Position numbers and translations under genes: made by a program. A stretch of DNA of 64,000 nt from Puniceispirillum sp965657105 (GTDB taxonomy: Bacteria > Pseudomonadota > Alphaproteobacteria > Puniceispirillales > Puniceispirillaceae): contig NZ_CBFHNB010000002.1 in assembly GCF_965657105.1 (NCBI RefSeq), positions 3,077-67,076 of the forward strand, given 5' to 3'. Positions 8,425 through 18,389 of the stretch are shown here, piece after piece (within the stretch, counting starts at the first letter, position 1; each line of letters opens with the position of its first letter). The notes beneath the pieces were generated by a model. That model saw nothing but the letters and a program-made list of their open reading frames with translations, was not told the origin of the DNA and did not search any database.

Positions 8425-11400
8425 TTTGCTCAAGCGACTGCTCATGATCAATGGGCTTGTCCAATGTAGGAATAATCTCGGTCGGCACAACCTGCCAGAA
8501 ATTTCCAATCTCAGAGTCCCATTCATTAAGTAAGCGCAAGGCAAGGGCTGACTCAGTCTGTTTGGCATGGTCTTCAACCAAGCCACGAAGCTTATCCGCC
8601 CAATGGGTATTGGAAATACGGATAATTTCAAGAGTTGCCGGATTAACCCGGTCGCGGAAGCTACCTGCCTTGTCATAAATAAACGCCATACCACCTGTCA
8701 TGCCAGCCCCAAAATTATTGCCAACTTCACCAAGGATAACAACATTACCACCTGTCATATATTCACACGCATTCGAGCCGCTACCCTCAACAATAGCTGT
8801 GGCACCCGAATTACGAACACACAAGCGTTCACCAGCCCGGCCAGCGGCATAAAGTTGCCCAGAGGTCGCGCCATAAAGAACCGTGTTACCAATAATGGTA
8901 TTTTCACTAGCATTGTAAGTAACTGATCCAGCTGGCCGAACCACGATCATACCGCCAGATAGGCCTTTACCGACATAGTCATTCGCATCACCAATCACAT
9001 CAAGGCGCAGTCCTTGGGTGGCAAAAGCACCGATTGACTGACCCGCCGACCCACGAAGCCGGACTGAAATATGCCCAGGCTTTAGGCCCGTCATACCGAA
9101 CCGGCGCACAATATGCGATGATAAGCGGGTGCCAATCGCGCGCTGGGTGTTTTCGATATTATAGGAAAGCTGCATTTTTGATCCATATTCGAGCGCCTGG
9201 CTGGCATCCTTTACCATCAAGGCATCAAGTGTGTCCGGCACTTCAGTACGTGGTTTGTCACGGGCACTAATTTCGGCCTTATCCGCATCAGCACGGACAA
9301 GAATCGGATTTAAATCCAGATCGTCAAGCGCCGCATCGCCCCGGCTTACCTGGCTTAGCAAATCAGTCCGGCCAATAACATCTTCAAGCGAGGTAAAGCC
9401 AAGTGACGCCAAGATTTCGCGCACTTCTTCGGCAAGATGTGTAAATAGCTGGACAACTTTTTCCGGCGTCCCTTCAAATTTCGCCCGCAGATCATCGCGC
9501 TGGGTACAGACACCAACTGGACAGGTGTTTGAATGGCACTGTCGCACCATAATACAGCCCATGGCGATCAGCGATGATGTGCCAATGCCATATTCATCAG
9601 CCCCCAGCATTGCCGCCATGACAATATCACGCCCTGTTTTCAATCCACCATCGGTACGCAAAACAACCTTATTGCGTAAATCATTCATCGATAGAACCTG
9701 ATGCACCTCGGACAGACCCATTTCCCAAGGCAAGCCAGCATATTTGATCGAAGATTGCGGGCTAGCACCAGTGCCACCGCCATGACCCGAAACCAGAATG
9801 GCATCAGCCTTGGCCTTGGCAACACCAGCGGCAATCGTACCGATACCTGTTGACGCTACCAGCTTGACGCATACTTTTGCGTCGGGATTAATCTGTTTGA
9901 GGTCATAGATAAGCTGTGCCAGATCCTCAATCGAATAGATATCATGATGCGGCGGTGGTGAAATCAAAGTTACACCTGGCGTTGCGTGCCTTAGGCGGGC
10001 AATCAAGCTATCAACTTTGATGCCTGGCAATTGTCCACCTTCACCAGGCTTTGCCCCTTGCGCAATCTTGATCTCGATTTCCTGACAATTGTTCAAATAT
10101 TCGGCAGTTACACCAAATCGACCAGACGCAATCTGTTTGATCGCACTTGACGGATTGTCACCATTTTCACGGAGTTTGAAACGGGAAGGGTCTTCGCCGC
10201 CCTCACCAGAATCTGACTTTGCGCCAATACGGTTCATCGCAATCGAAAGGGTTTCATGCGCTTCGGGGCTGAGAGCACCTAGCGAAATACCCGGTGACAC
10301 CAACCTTTTGCGGATATTTGTAATCGATTCTACACTTTCGATCCCAACAGCGTCACCACCAGGCTTAAAGTCTATCAGATCACGTAAATTCACCGGCCCC
10401 TGCCCATCAACAAGGCTGGAATATTTCTTCCAGCTGGCAAAGGAACCTGTATCACAGGCATGTTGCATCGCATGGATCAGCTGGCCATCAAAAGCATGTC
10501 GCTCGCCCGATTTACGGAACCGGAAAAACCCACCAACAGGCAACGTTACATTATCATGTGCAAAGGCTTTTTGGTGCATGTCCAGAATGCGGGTGCGAAT
10601 ACCTGTCAATCCAAGACCAGACACGCGCGATGTCATGGTTGGAAAATATTTGGCTACCAGCGCACGCGATAGACCCAGAGCTTCAAAGTTATAGCCGCCG
10701 CGATAGGAGGCAATAATTGAGATACCCATCTTCGACATGATTTTCAGCAAGCCATCTTCAACAGCTTTGCGGTAATTACCAACCGCATCAGTAACGGTTA
10801 AGTTCGGCAGCAGACCACGTTCATGACGCTCGGCGATCGCTTCTTCAGCGATATAGGCATTGACGGTTGTGGCACCAACACCGATCAAAACGGCAAAATG
10901 ATGCACATCAAGACATTCACCCGAAGCCACATTAACCGAAGCGAATGTGCGTAATTGCTGGCGGACTAGATGCGAATGAACAGCACCTGTTGCCAGTATC
11001 ATAGGAATCGCAACGCGCGTTTCAGAGGCTGCGCGGTCCGTGAGCATAACATGTTCACAGCCTGACCGAACCGCTTCCTCGGCTTCTGCCTGAATACGTT
11101 CAATCGCAGTGGTGAAGTCATCTGCCTCGCCATCAGCGTCAAAGGTGCAGTCAATATGCGACGCCTTCTTACCAAGATGCAGACATAGAGCATCCCATTC
11201 AGGAATCGTCAGCACCGGAGAATTAAGTAATAGATGATCACATTGCGTTGGTGACTCATCAAGAATATTGCCAAGATTGCCAAGTCGGGTGCGCAAGCTC
11301 ATCACATGGCGTTCACGAAGCGAGTCGATCGGCGGGTTTGTGACCTGCGAAAAATTCTGCCGGAAGAAATGATGTAGCCCACGATAGCGGCTCGAAAGCA

Positions 11401-12964
11401 CCGCAAGCGGCGTATCATCACCCATTGATCCAATAGCTTCTTTGCCCGTTTCGGCCATGGGTTGTAGGACAAGTTCCATATCTTCCATAGTCCAGCCAGC
11501 CATCATCTGACGGCGGCGAGCATCCATCACCGGCAAGCGTTCTGCACCCTTACCACTAGCCTTTGCCAACACCGTATCCATCTGCTCGGCACGGCCAATC
11601 CACTTGCCATAATCATTTTGCTCAGCCAATGCGTCTTTTAATTCATCGTCACGATACAGCTTGCCTTCGGCTAGATTGATACCAATCATCTCGCCTGGAC
11701 CAAGACCACCACGCTCAAGGACATTGGCGTCAGGCACAACGACCATACCTGTTTCAGACCCAGCAATTACCAGACCGTCATTGGTTACGACATAGCGCAT
11801 TGGGCGCAAACCATTTCGATCCAGACCTGCAATCACCCAGTTATTGGCATAAGCGGCGATTGCCGCCGGACCATCCCATGGTTCCATAACAGAATTACAA
11901 TAGGCATAAAGCTGGGCACGCTTGCTGGTACCACTGACATCAATAGCTTCAGGAATCATCATGGTTTTGACCATCGGCAAAGCACGGCCTGCATGTCCCA
12001 TAAGCTCAAATACGGCATCTAGTGCCGATGAATCCGAACTGCCTTTGGCAATGACCGGTTTCAGATCTTCGATCATATCGCCAAACAGACTCGTTTCCAT
12101 GCGGTCTTCGTGACATGTCATCCAGTTCTGATTACCCCGGATCGTGTTGATCTCTCCATTATGGGCAAGCACACGAAACGGTTGTGCCAGTTTCCATGTC
12201 GGCATGGTGTTGGTCGAATAGCGCTGATGATAGATCGCAAAAGATGACACAAAACGCGTATCAAGCAGATCAGGGAAAAACGCCGTGACCTGCTCGGCAA
12301 GGAACATACCCTTATAGATGATCGAGCGACTTGATAGCGAGCAGATGTAAAAGTCGCTGATCAATTCATTCAATACGGCCTTTTCAATCCGGCGACGGAC
12401 AAGATAAAGCTGAATCTCTGCTTCTTCTTCGGTCATATCTGCAGGCATTGAAAACATAATCTGTTCGATTTCGGGCCGTGTCGCATTGGCTTTGTCACCA
12501 AGCGCCTGTATATCAACCGGCACCTGACGCCACCCATAAATGAAATGGCCAAATTCCAGAATTTCCTGTTCAACAATACAACGGCATCGTTCCTGAGCCG
12601 CAAGGTCAGTGCGGGGCAAGAACACCATACCAACAGCCAGGCGGCCACCATCATCGTCATGTCCAGTACGGGCGATATGTTCAATAAAGAAATCACGCGG
12701 AATTTCGATGTGAATCCCAGCCCCATCACCTGTCATGCCATCGGCATCAACCGCACCGCGATGCCAAATCGCCTGTAAAGCTTCGATAGCGGCATCAACA
12801 ACAGCACGATTTGGCTTGCCATTGCGGGTTGCTACAAAACCAACACCGCACGCATCATGCTCCATCTCGGGAGCATAGACACCAGCTTCGGTAAGTTTGG
12901 CCTCATTGGCCTTGCGACGGGCAATGAAGGCGTCTGCATCAAAGTTTTTATTATCATGTGACAT
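8417..12964 (-). CDS. gltB: Glutamate synthase (GOGAT) large subunit
   Basis: The 1515-residue alpha subunit converts glutamine plus 2-oxoglutarate to two glutamates. The N-terminal amidotransferase nucleophile is the Cys of HDACGVGF (about residue 37), so about 36 residues are likely removed. The central FMN/FeS synthase domain has the cysteine cluster CIMVRQCHSNTCPVGVC (about 1142), and the C-terminal GXGXG beta-helix domain is present (GRAGERLCVRNSGATAIVEG). The ATG at 12964 has GGAG seven bases upstream; the frame is open to 13024, but that overlaps gltD. It starts two bases after gltD ends, so the two form one operon with gltD first. Confidence 0.97.
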   Translation of the reverse strand: MSHDNKNFDADAFIARRKANEAKLTEAGVYAPEMEHDACGVGFVATRNGKPNRAVVDAAIEALQAIWHRGAVDADGMTGDGAGIHIEIPRDFFIEHIARTGHDDDGGRLAVGMVFLPRTDLAAQERCRCIVEQEILEFGHFIYGWRQVPVDIQALGDKANATRPEIEQIMFSMPADMTEEEAEIQLYLVRRRIEKAVLNELISDFYICSLSSRSIIYKGMFLAEQVTAFFPDLLDTRFVSSFAIYHQRYSTNTMPTWKLAQPFRVLAHNGEINTIRGNQNWMTCHEDRMETSLFGDMIEDLKPVIAKGSSDSSALDAVFELMGHAGRALPMVKTMMIPEAIDVSGTSKRAQLYAYCNSVMEPWDGPAAIAAYANNWVIAGLDRNGLRPMRYVVTNDGLVIAGSETGMVVVPDANVLERGGLGPGEMIGINLAEGKLYRDDELKDALAEQNDYGKWIGRAEQMDTVLAKASGKGAERLPVMDARRRQMMAGWTMEDMELVLQPMAETGKEAIGSMGDDTPLAVLSSRYRGLHHFFRQNFSQVTNPPIDSLRERHVMSLRTRLGNLGNILDESPTQCDHLLLNSPVLTIPEWDALCLHLGKKASHIDCTFDADGEADDFTTAIERIQAEAEEAVRSGCEHVMLTDRAASETRVAIPMILATGAVHSHLVRQQLRTFASVNVASGECLDVHHFAVLIGVGATTVNAYIAEEAIAERHERGLLPNLTVTDAVGNYRKAVEDGLLKIMSKMGISIIASYRGGYNFEALGLSRALVAKYFPTMTSRVSGLGLTGIRTRILDMHQKAFAHDNVTLPVGGFFRFRKSGERHAFDGQLIHAMQHACDTGSFASWKKYSSLVDGQGPVNLRDLIDFKPGGDAVGIESVESITNIRKRLVSPGISLGALSPEAHETLSIAMNRIGAKSDSGEGGEDPSRFKLRENGDNPSSAIKQIASGRFGVTAEYLNNCQEIEIKIAQGAKPGEGGQLPGIKVDSLIARLRHATPGVTLISPPPHHDIYSIEDLAQLIYDLKQINPDAKVCVKLVASTGIGTIAAGVAKAKADAILVSGHGGGTGASPQSSIKYAGLPWEMGLSEVHQVLSMNDLRNKVVLRTDGGLKTGRDIVMAAMLGADEYGIGTSSLIAMGCIMVRQCHSNTCPVGVCTQRDDLRAKFEGTPEKVVQLFTHLAEEVREILASLGFTSLEDVIGRTDLLSQVSRGDAALDDLDLNPILVRADADKAEISARDKPRTEVPDTLDALMVKDASQALEYGSKMQLSYNIENTQRAIGTRLSSHIVRRFGMTGLKPGHISVRLRGSAGQSIGAFATQGLRLDVIGDANDYVGKGLSGGMIVVRPAGSVTYNASENTIIGNTVLYGATSGQLYAAGRAGERLCVRNSGATAIVEGSGSNACEYMTGGNVVILGEVGNNFGAGMTGGMAFIYDKAGSFRDRVNPATLEIIRISNTHWADKLRGLVEDHAKQTESALALRLLNEWDSEIGNFWQVVPTEIIPTLDKPIDHEQSLEQTA

Positions 12965-12966
12965 TG

Positions 12967-14418
12967 TTAGCTCCCTGATCCAACACGGCGTGGCGCATTG
13001 GCCTCTGCCTGCTGCATGATCCATGCATCAATTTGTTCAGCCGCATCGCGCCCATCGCGGACACCCCATACAACCAAGGACGCGCCGCGCACGATGTCAC
13101 CAGCTGCAAATACACCTTGCTGACTGGTCATCATGGTTTTCCAATCAATGCTGATCGTGCCCCATTTAGACACGCTCAATCCATCATCACCGAACATTTT
13201 CGGCATATCCTCTGGATCAAAACCAAGCGCTTTGACAACCAGATCAGCTGGCATGTCATGCGAAGATCCTTCAATAACTTGCGGCACTTGGCGTCCAGTT
13301 GCATCTGGTTGTCCCAAATGAATTGACTGGGCTTGCACCGCAGAAACCTTATCATCCCCTAAAAAGGCCTGTGGTGCTGAAAGCCATTTGAAAACAACAC
13401 CTTCTTCTTCGGCATTCTGCACTTCACGCTGCGAGCCCGGCATATTCGCCTTGTCTCGACGATACAGACAGCTGACCGATTTGGCTTTTTGACGGATTGC
13501 GGTACGGACACAATCCATCGCCGTATCACCGCCGCCAATAACCACGACATTCTTACCTGCCGCATTCAGCTGGCCATCCTCAAATGCGGGTACATCATCA
13601 CCAAGGCTTTTGCGGTTTGAGGCCGTCAAATAGTCAAGTGCTGGCACAATACCACCAAGACCGCTTCCCGGCGTGCTGATATCACGGGCTTTATAAACCC
13701 CCGTTGCCACCAGAATTGCGTCATGCTTTTTGCGGATATCGCTAAAAGTAATATCAGCCCCAATATCAACATTAAGATGAAAATGCACGCCACCATCACG
13801 AAGTAATTGACCACGGCGCTCAACGATTGATTTTTCCAGCTTGAAACCGGGGATTCCGTAAATCAGCAAGCCACCGATTCTGTCGTAACGATCATAGACA
13901 TGCACTTGATAGCCCCGGTGACGCAACATTTCGGCTGCCGCCAAACCGGCTGGTCCAGCGCCGATGATGCCCACAGATTCGTCAAGCTCGACACGCGGCG
14001 CGGCAGGCTTGACCCACCCTTCGGCAAAGGCGGTTTCGGTTATGTGTTTTTCAACCGCACCAATGGTGACTGATTCGAATCCCTTTTCAATAACACAACT
14101 GCCCTCACACAAACGATCCTGCGGACAAATACGGCCACAAATTTCAGGGAAATTATTGGTTTGCGACGATAATTCATAGGCTTCCTGCATCCGCCCTTCG
14201 GCTGTCATCATCAACCAATCTGGTATGTTATTATGCAAAGGGCAATTTGTTTGGCAGAATGGCACGCCACATTGTGAACAACGCGAAGCCTGTGTTTCTG
14301 CCGCCTCCACATTGAAATCATCATAGATTTCGTCAAAATCGGCAACCCGGGCATCGGCTTTGCGCTTTGACGGCATGGCTTTTTCTGTAGCCACAAATTT
14401 CAACATTTTTGATGACAT
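12967..14418 (-). CDS. gltD: Glutamate synthase (GOGAT) small subunit
   Basis: The 483-residue beta subunit passes electrons from NADPH to GltB. The N-terminal Fe-S domain has RCSQCGVPFCQTNCP (about 46) and GRICPQDRLCEGSC (about 94). The FAD fold follows (VGIIGAGPAGLAAAEML, about 149), then the NADPH fold (VVVIGGGDTAMDCVRTAI, about 290). GGAGG lies seven bases before the ATG. It is the promoter-proximal gene of a gltD-gltB operon, the reverse of the E. coli order but known in other alphaproteobacteria. A 14-bp tandem pair lies just upstream. Confidence 0.96.
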   Translation of the reverse strand: MSSKMLKFVATEKAMPSKRKADARVADFDEIYDDFNVEAAETQASRCSQCGVPFCQTNCPLHNNIPDWLMMTAEGRMQEAYELSSQTNNFPEICGRICPQDRLCEGSCVIEKGFESVTIGAVEKHITETAFAEGWVKPAAPRVELDESVGIIGAGPAGLAAAEMLRHRGYQVHVYDRYDRIGGLLIYGIPGFKLEKSIVERRGQLLRDGGVHFHLNVDIGADITFSDIRKKHDAILVATGVYKARDISTPGSGLGGIVPALDYLTASNRKSLGDDVPAFEDGQLNAAGKNVVVIGGGDTAMDCVRTAIRQKAKSVSCLYRRDKANMPGSQREVQNAEEEGVVFKWLSAPQAFLGDDKVSAVQAQSIHLGQPDATGRQVPQVIEGSSHDMPADLVVKALGFDPEDMPKMFGDDGLSVSKWGTISIDWKTMMTSQQGVFAAGDIVRGASLVVWGVRDGRDAAEQIDAWIMQQAEANAPRRVGSGS

Positions 14419-14430
14419 CGCTGCCTCCTA

Positions 14431-14458
14431 TAGATACCTGCACATAGATGCCTGCACA
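14431..14458. repeat. 14-bp tandem duplication upstream of gltD
   Basis: TAGATACCTGCACA is followed directly by TAGATGCCTGCACA (13 of 14 identical), within the 5' untranslated or promoter region of gltD. Confidence 0.85.
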
Positions 14459-14715
14459 TAAATTCCGACACAATCGGGCGCCACACTGTGATAGCGCGCG
14501 CCTCAGAATAAAAGTCAATAAGTATTACCTTTTTATACCTAGTATTTGACAAAGCGTCAAGCAATGCAGGTGATTAGGCTTGATATTGCTGATTTTAGTC
14601 TCAAATCGGTATTATTATGGTGATAATGGCTGTGAATGTGACTGTGAGTGTCGCTGTGAGTTGCGTAATAGAGGCAAGTTCGATAAGAACAATCTCAAAG
14701 TCCAGCGTGTCCGGT

Positions 14716-14741
14716 ACGATTACCCGGGACGATTACCCGGG
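14716..14741. repeat. 13-bp exact tandem duplication upstream of uppP
   Basis: ACGATTACCCGGG occurs twice in a row with no mismatch. Each unit ends in a CCCGGG palindrome. Confidence 0.9.
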
Positions 14742-14813
14742 ACTTTTACTGTGCAATTGCGTTTCAAACCGCCATCTAGGCAGATATGGCCCTGAAATAG
14801 AGAAGCTTAACTA

Positions 14814-15620
14814 ATGCCAATTTTTATGATCATTCTTGTATCGCTTGTGCAGGGCGTAACTGAGTTTCTGCCTATATCATCTTCCGGGCATCTGGTTTTG
14901 CTTCCAGTTCTAACCGACCAGCCCTATCAAGGGCGAACAATCGATGTCGCCGCGCATGTTGGCACCTTCTTTGCGGTACTGTTTTTTTTACGCGCGGACA
15001 TTACGCGCATCATTATCGGCATCCTTAGTTTTGGCAAACATAACCCAAATGATGCCCAGCTTGGTCTGATGCTGATGACGGCCACAATACCTGTTATTGG
15101 CGCAGGGCTATATGTTAATTATGCCAACTGGAACTGGCTGATAATGATTGAAACGCTGGCATGGTCTAATCTACTCTTTGCCGTTTTACTGTGGGGTGCT
15201 GATCGCTATGGTCTGGCGATGAAAACCATGAATGACATGCGTTTTTCGCCTGCCATATTCATTGGCTTGGCGCAGATTTGTGCGCTGGTTCCTGGCGCAT
15301 CGCGTTCAGGTGTCACCATGACAGCCGCGCGCATGCTAGGCTTTGACCGCATTACCGCAGCACGGTTTTCGTTGTTATTGTCTTTGCCAACGATCGCAGG
15401 TGCCGGCATTCTAAAAACCCGCGACCTCGTCAAAGATGGCGATCTCGCGCTGGGAAGCGACGCAGCGTTGGTGGCTTTGCTTTCGGGCCTTATGGCATTC
15501 CTAGCCATGCGGGCAATGATGGCATGGCTGGCGCGCGCCAATTTCAATATTTTTGTCTATTACCGGCTGGTGCTTGGCGCCGCTTTGATTTGGGCAATCC
15601 AGAGCAACATGTTCGCATAG
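14814..15620 (+). CDS. uppP: Undecaprenyl-diphosphatase
   Basis: A 268-residue polytopic inner-membrane enzyme that recycles undecaprenyl diphosphate to the monophosphate carrier for peptidoglycan and other wall glycans. Both family motifs are present: QGVTEFLPISSSGH at 12-25 and PGASRSGVTMTAARMLGFDR at about 160-179. Length matches the BacA/UppP family. It converges on the NDUFA9-like gene, with 34 bases between stops; this pairing is common in alphaproteobacteria. Confidence 0.95.
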   Translation: MPIFMIILVSLVQGVTEFLPISSSGHLVLLPVLTDQPYQGRTIDVAAHVGTFFAVLFFLRADITRIIIGILSFGKHNPNDAQLGLMLMTATIPVIGAGLYVNYANWNWLIMIETLAWSNLLFAVLLWGADRYGLAMKTMNDMRFSPAIFIGLAQICALVPGASRSGVTMTAARMLGFDRITAARFSLLLSLPTIAGAGILKTRDLVKDGDLALGSDAALVALLSGLMAFLAMRAMMAWLARANFNIFVYYRLVLGAALIWAIQSNMFA

Positions 15621-15654
15621 GTGCTCATATTCTGGCATCAATTCGCACCACAAA

Positions 15655-16602
15655 TCAGCGCGAAAACTGCCCTCCCGGGCGAAACCGTGCAAGATAGCTT
15701 GGCAAAATTGCATCCATACTGGTCGGTGTGATGCCTAAAGCCGCCAAACCACGAGCATTCTTGGTAACAACATTGTCCATCTTCAACAGTTTGACCTGAT
15801 CGACGGTAATGGGAGGTGATGGCAATAATCCGGCAAAAATAGCCCCAAAAGACATCAAGCTCAGCGGCACCGGTATCAACAAACGCCGACGGCGAATTTG
15901 CAACAAGGTAATTTCCATCAACTGTCGAAATGAATAGATGTCAGGGCCACCTAGTTCAAAAATCTTACCACGCGGATTTATCTTGGTCTTGCCTATACCA
16001 ATGCAGGCTTCAATGGCAGCGACAACATCGCCGACATAAACCGGCTGCATCCGCATGTTACCACCCCCGGGCAATGGCAAGGCTGGTGCTGTCAATGCCA
16101 TATTCGCAAAACGGTTAAAGAAACCATCGCGGGGGCCAAAAACAATTGAGGGACGCAAAATAACGGCATCTGGAAATGCGGCCAGCAACCCTGCTTCGCC
16201 AGCTGCTTTGGTTCGCGCATACAGACTAGGAGAGCCCACATCCGCACCAATGGCTGAAATATGCACAACATCTGCCACATCATTTTGACGCGCCAACATA
16301 CCAATTCTGCCTGGCAAATCACCCTGCAAAGCCTCAAAGCGCTGGCCACCTGTTTCCGCAAGAATACCCACAAAATTAATAACGGCATCTGCTGGCTTTA
16401 TGACCGAGGCCAGCGTTTCATCATTTAACGCATCACCAGATACCAGAGTGATCTGACCAACATTACCCATCGGCTTAAGGTATTTGGCGCGCTCAGCATT
16501 CCGGCATAAAACGATGACACGCATTTTGGCACGCGCCAGCATTTCAACCGTAGCGCGCCCGATAAAGCCGGAACCACCAATTACTGTTACTGTCTTTTGC
16601 AT
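15655..16602 (-). CDS. NAD(P)-binding complex I NDUFA9-like protein (atypical SDR)
   Basis: A 315-residue atypical short-chain dehydrogenase/reductase. The nucleotide-binding glycine motif is VIGGSGFIGRATVEML at the extreme N-terminus (VTVIGGSGFIG). HISAIGADVGSPSLYARTKAAG carries the Y-x3-K-like site, and LRPSIVFGPRDGFFNRFA is the family hallmark of NDUFA9-type proteins; the latter is conserved in bacterial homologues. In mitochondria this is an accessory complex I subunit; the bacterial role is unclear. The ATG at 16602 gives a clean Rossmann start; the frame extends to 16647 with unlike residues. Confidence 0.85.
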   Translation of the reverse strand: MQKTVTVIGGSGFIGRATVEMLARAKMRVIVLCRNAERAKYLKPMGNVGQITLVSGDALNDETLASVIKPADAVINFVGILAETGGQRFEALQGDLPGRIGMLARQNDVADVVHISAIGADVGSPSLYARTKAAGEAGLLAAFPDAVILRPSIVFGPRDGFFNRFANMALTAPALPLPGGGNMRMQPVYVGDVVAAIEACIGIGKTKINPRGKIFELGGPDIYSFRQLMEITLLQIRRRRLLIPVPLSLMSFGAIFAGLLPSPPITVDQVKLLKMDNVVTKNARGLAALGITPTSMDAILPSYLARFRPGGQFSR

Positions 16603-16854
16603 ATCATCACTCTTGAACTTAATCACTATAGCCATACTGACAGGCAATGCGCTCGGCTATATTACTAACACATGCGAGCTGAAAATGGTCTACCCCCCAT
16701 ATGTACAATGTCGAGAGCCAATGCAACAAGCAAAAACGAAAGCTGCCATTATACCTTCAAAATCCAACCTATCCTCGGGAAAATTGTTTGACAGTTAGGC
16801 TTTTAAGACTATTCTCTCGCTCTTATTCATATCAGAATAATGATGTTAATAAAT

Positions 16855-16941
<87 letters not shown>

Positions 16942-17024
16942 TTTCCAGTTGGAATCTGTATCCGCATATTGATCCAGAAACATCCAGCCGGAATATTTAA
17001 TGCATAATGAGGCAGGTAAAAGCG

Positions 17025-17636
17025 ATGGCCGTTAATATCTATAAAGACGATCTGCCTGCAGATATTGACCTCGGTTCGATTGTCGCCATTGACACTGAAA
17101 CAATGGGGTTGAAAACCCAGCGTGATCGCCTGTGTCTGGTGCAATTATCTAGTGGTGACGGCAACGCGCATCTGGTTCAGATTGCCCATCCAGCCAAGCC
17201 AAGCCCTGTTTTGGCAGCTTTACTTGCTGACCCTGGGGTAACTAAATTATTCCATTTTGCGCGGTTTGATCTTGCCGCTTTGAACCATTATATTGGCGCT
17301 GTCAAAGGCGATATTTACTGCACCAAAATTGCCTCAAAACTAGCCCGTACCTATACCGACCGGCATGGGCTTAAAGAATTATGCCGCGAGCTGTTGCAAA
17401 TTGATATTTCCAAACAACAACAATCATCAGATTGGGGTGCTGAAACACTGACCATTGATCAGCAGAATTATGCGGCTGGTGATGTTTTATATCTCCATGC
17501 GATCCGCGAAAAACTCTCATACATGCTTGAGCGCGAAAATCGCATGGCACTGGCCAATGCCTGTTTTGACTTTTTGCCAGAGCGCGCGCAACTTGATCTA
17601 ATCGGCTTTGGTGACGTGGATATCTTCCACCATTAA
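17025..17636 (+). CDS. rnd: Ribonuclease D, short form (DEDDy 3'-5' exonuclease)
   Basis: This 203-residue protein is only the DEDDy exonuclease domain and lacks the HRDC domains of E. coli RNase D, as is usual for one alphaproteobacterial form. Exo I is AIDTETMGL (about 22, with the two acidic residues), exo II lies around FHFARFDLAAL, and exo III is YAAGDVLYLHAI with the Tyr/Asp pair. It probably trims tRNA and other stable RNA 3' ends, which fits its place 84 bases after a tRNA. An ATG at 17007 in frame is possible; 17025 has a better-placed AGG-containing site upstream. Confidence 0.88.
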   Translation: MAVNIYKDDLPADIDLGSIVAIDTETMGLKTQRDRLCLVQLSSGDGNAHLVQIAHPAKPSPVLAALLADPGVTKLFHFARFDLAALNHYIGAVKGDIYCTKIASKLARTYTDRHGLKELCRELLQIDISKQQQSSDWGAETLTIDQQNYAAGDVLYLHAIREKLSYMLERENRMALANACFDFLPERAQLDLIGFGDVDIFHH

Positions 17637-17687
17637 GTCATCATGCCAGATCACCTAATCGTCATTAGGGATCGAAGAGGACGTTGA

Positions 17688-18350
17688 ATGGCATCTGATA
17701 ATAATGATATATCCGACAAGAAGCTTATGCGCTTTACGCCGAAAAAGCGCGCATCGTCTGCTGAAAAACCCACCCTCTTGCGCCCTAGTGTTCTTTTAAC
17801 CGGCGCCGGATTAACGGTACTTGCCGCCGCTATCGGATGGTTAGGTCTTTATACCAAAACCAGCGATGTCCGCGTCAGCATTGCAAATATCGAAGTGGCC
17901 GACGATGGTGCCACAGAATTGACCGGTGCACGTTACAAAGGCACCACTAAAACTGGTAAGACCTATGAAATCAACGCTACAAACGCTATTGAGCGAAATA
18001 ACGGCAGTGGCATAATCCAATTATCTGAACCCACGGGCTTTATTACCCAGTCTGACGGCGGGCGTATTAATATTACAGCGTTAAATGGGGCGTTTTCGCA
18101 AACCGACAATCTAGTCGATCTCGCAGGCATGGTTGTTCTTGAACAAACCAAACAAAATGTGACAATGACAACCGAGGCGTTGCGCGCCAATATTGATGCT
18201 GGTGAAATGCAATCGGATGTGCCTGTCGAAGTTGTTTCGCCTGACGCGCACATAACAGGTCAGAATATTCGCGTCACCGATCATGGAAACGTTATGATGT
18301 TCGGCGGCAAAAGCAAAATGGTTTTGCATAATGTGAAGGCAATCAACTAG
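17688..18350 (+). CDS. lptC: LPS export system protein LptC
   Basis: A 220-residue bitopic inner-membrane protein: a cytoplasmic tail, one transmembrane segment (about 34-53, VLLTGAGLTVLAAAIGWLGL) and a periplasmic beta-jellyroll. LptC hands lipopolysaccharide from the LptB2FG extractor to LptA. Sequence conservation in this family is low; the assignment depends on topology plus its place just ahead of lptA and lptB. GAGG lies before the ATG. Confidence 0.85.
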   Translation: MASDNNDISDKKLMRFTPKKRASSAEKPTLLRPSVLLTGAGLTVLAAAIGWLGLYTKTSDVRVSIANIEVADDGATELTGARYKGTTKTGKTYEINATNAIERNNGSGIIQLSEPTGFITQSDGGRINITALNGAFSQTDNLVDLAGMVVLEQTKQNVTMTTEALRANIDAGEMQSDVPVEVVSPDAHITGQNIRVTDHGNVMMFGGKSKMVLHNVKAIN

Positions 18351-18389
18351 TCTGGTGAAGCCTCAGTCAGCACATTGACAGGATATGTT

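Larger units (their letters stand above)
14419..14813. other. Divergent intergenic region gltD / uppP
   Basis: About 395 bases without a gene. It must hold the promoters for gltD (leftward) and uppP (rightward). It contains two tandem duplications (14431-14458 and 14716-14741) and a degenerate GTGAATGTGACTGTGAGTGT-type run near 14630-14660. Short frames here lack family features. A TTGACA-like hexamer is near 14547, but no convincing matched -10 was found. Confidence 0.5.

Noticed and set aside
10089..10694. 201-residue plus-strand open frame inside gltB
   Set aside because: Antisense shadow of gltB with low-complexity Arg/Pro/Ser composition and no recognisable domain.
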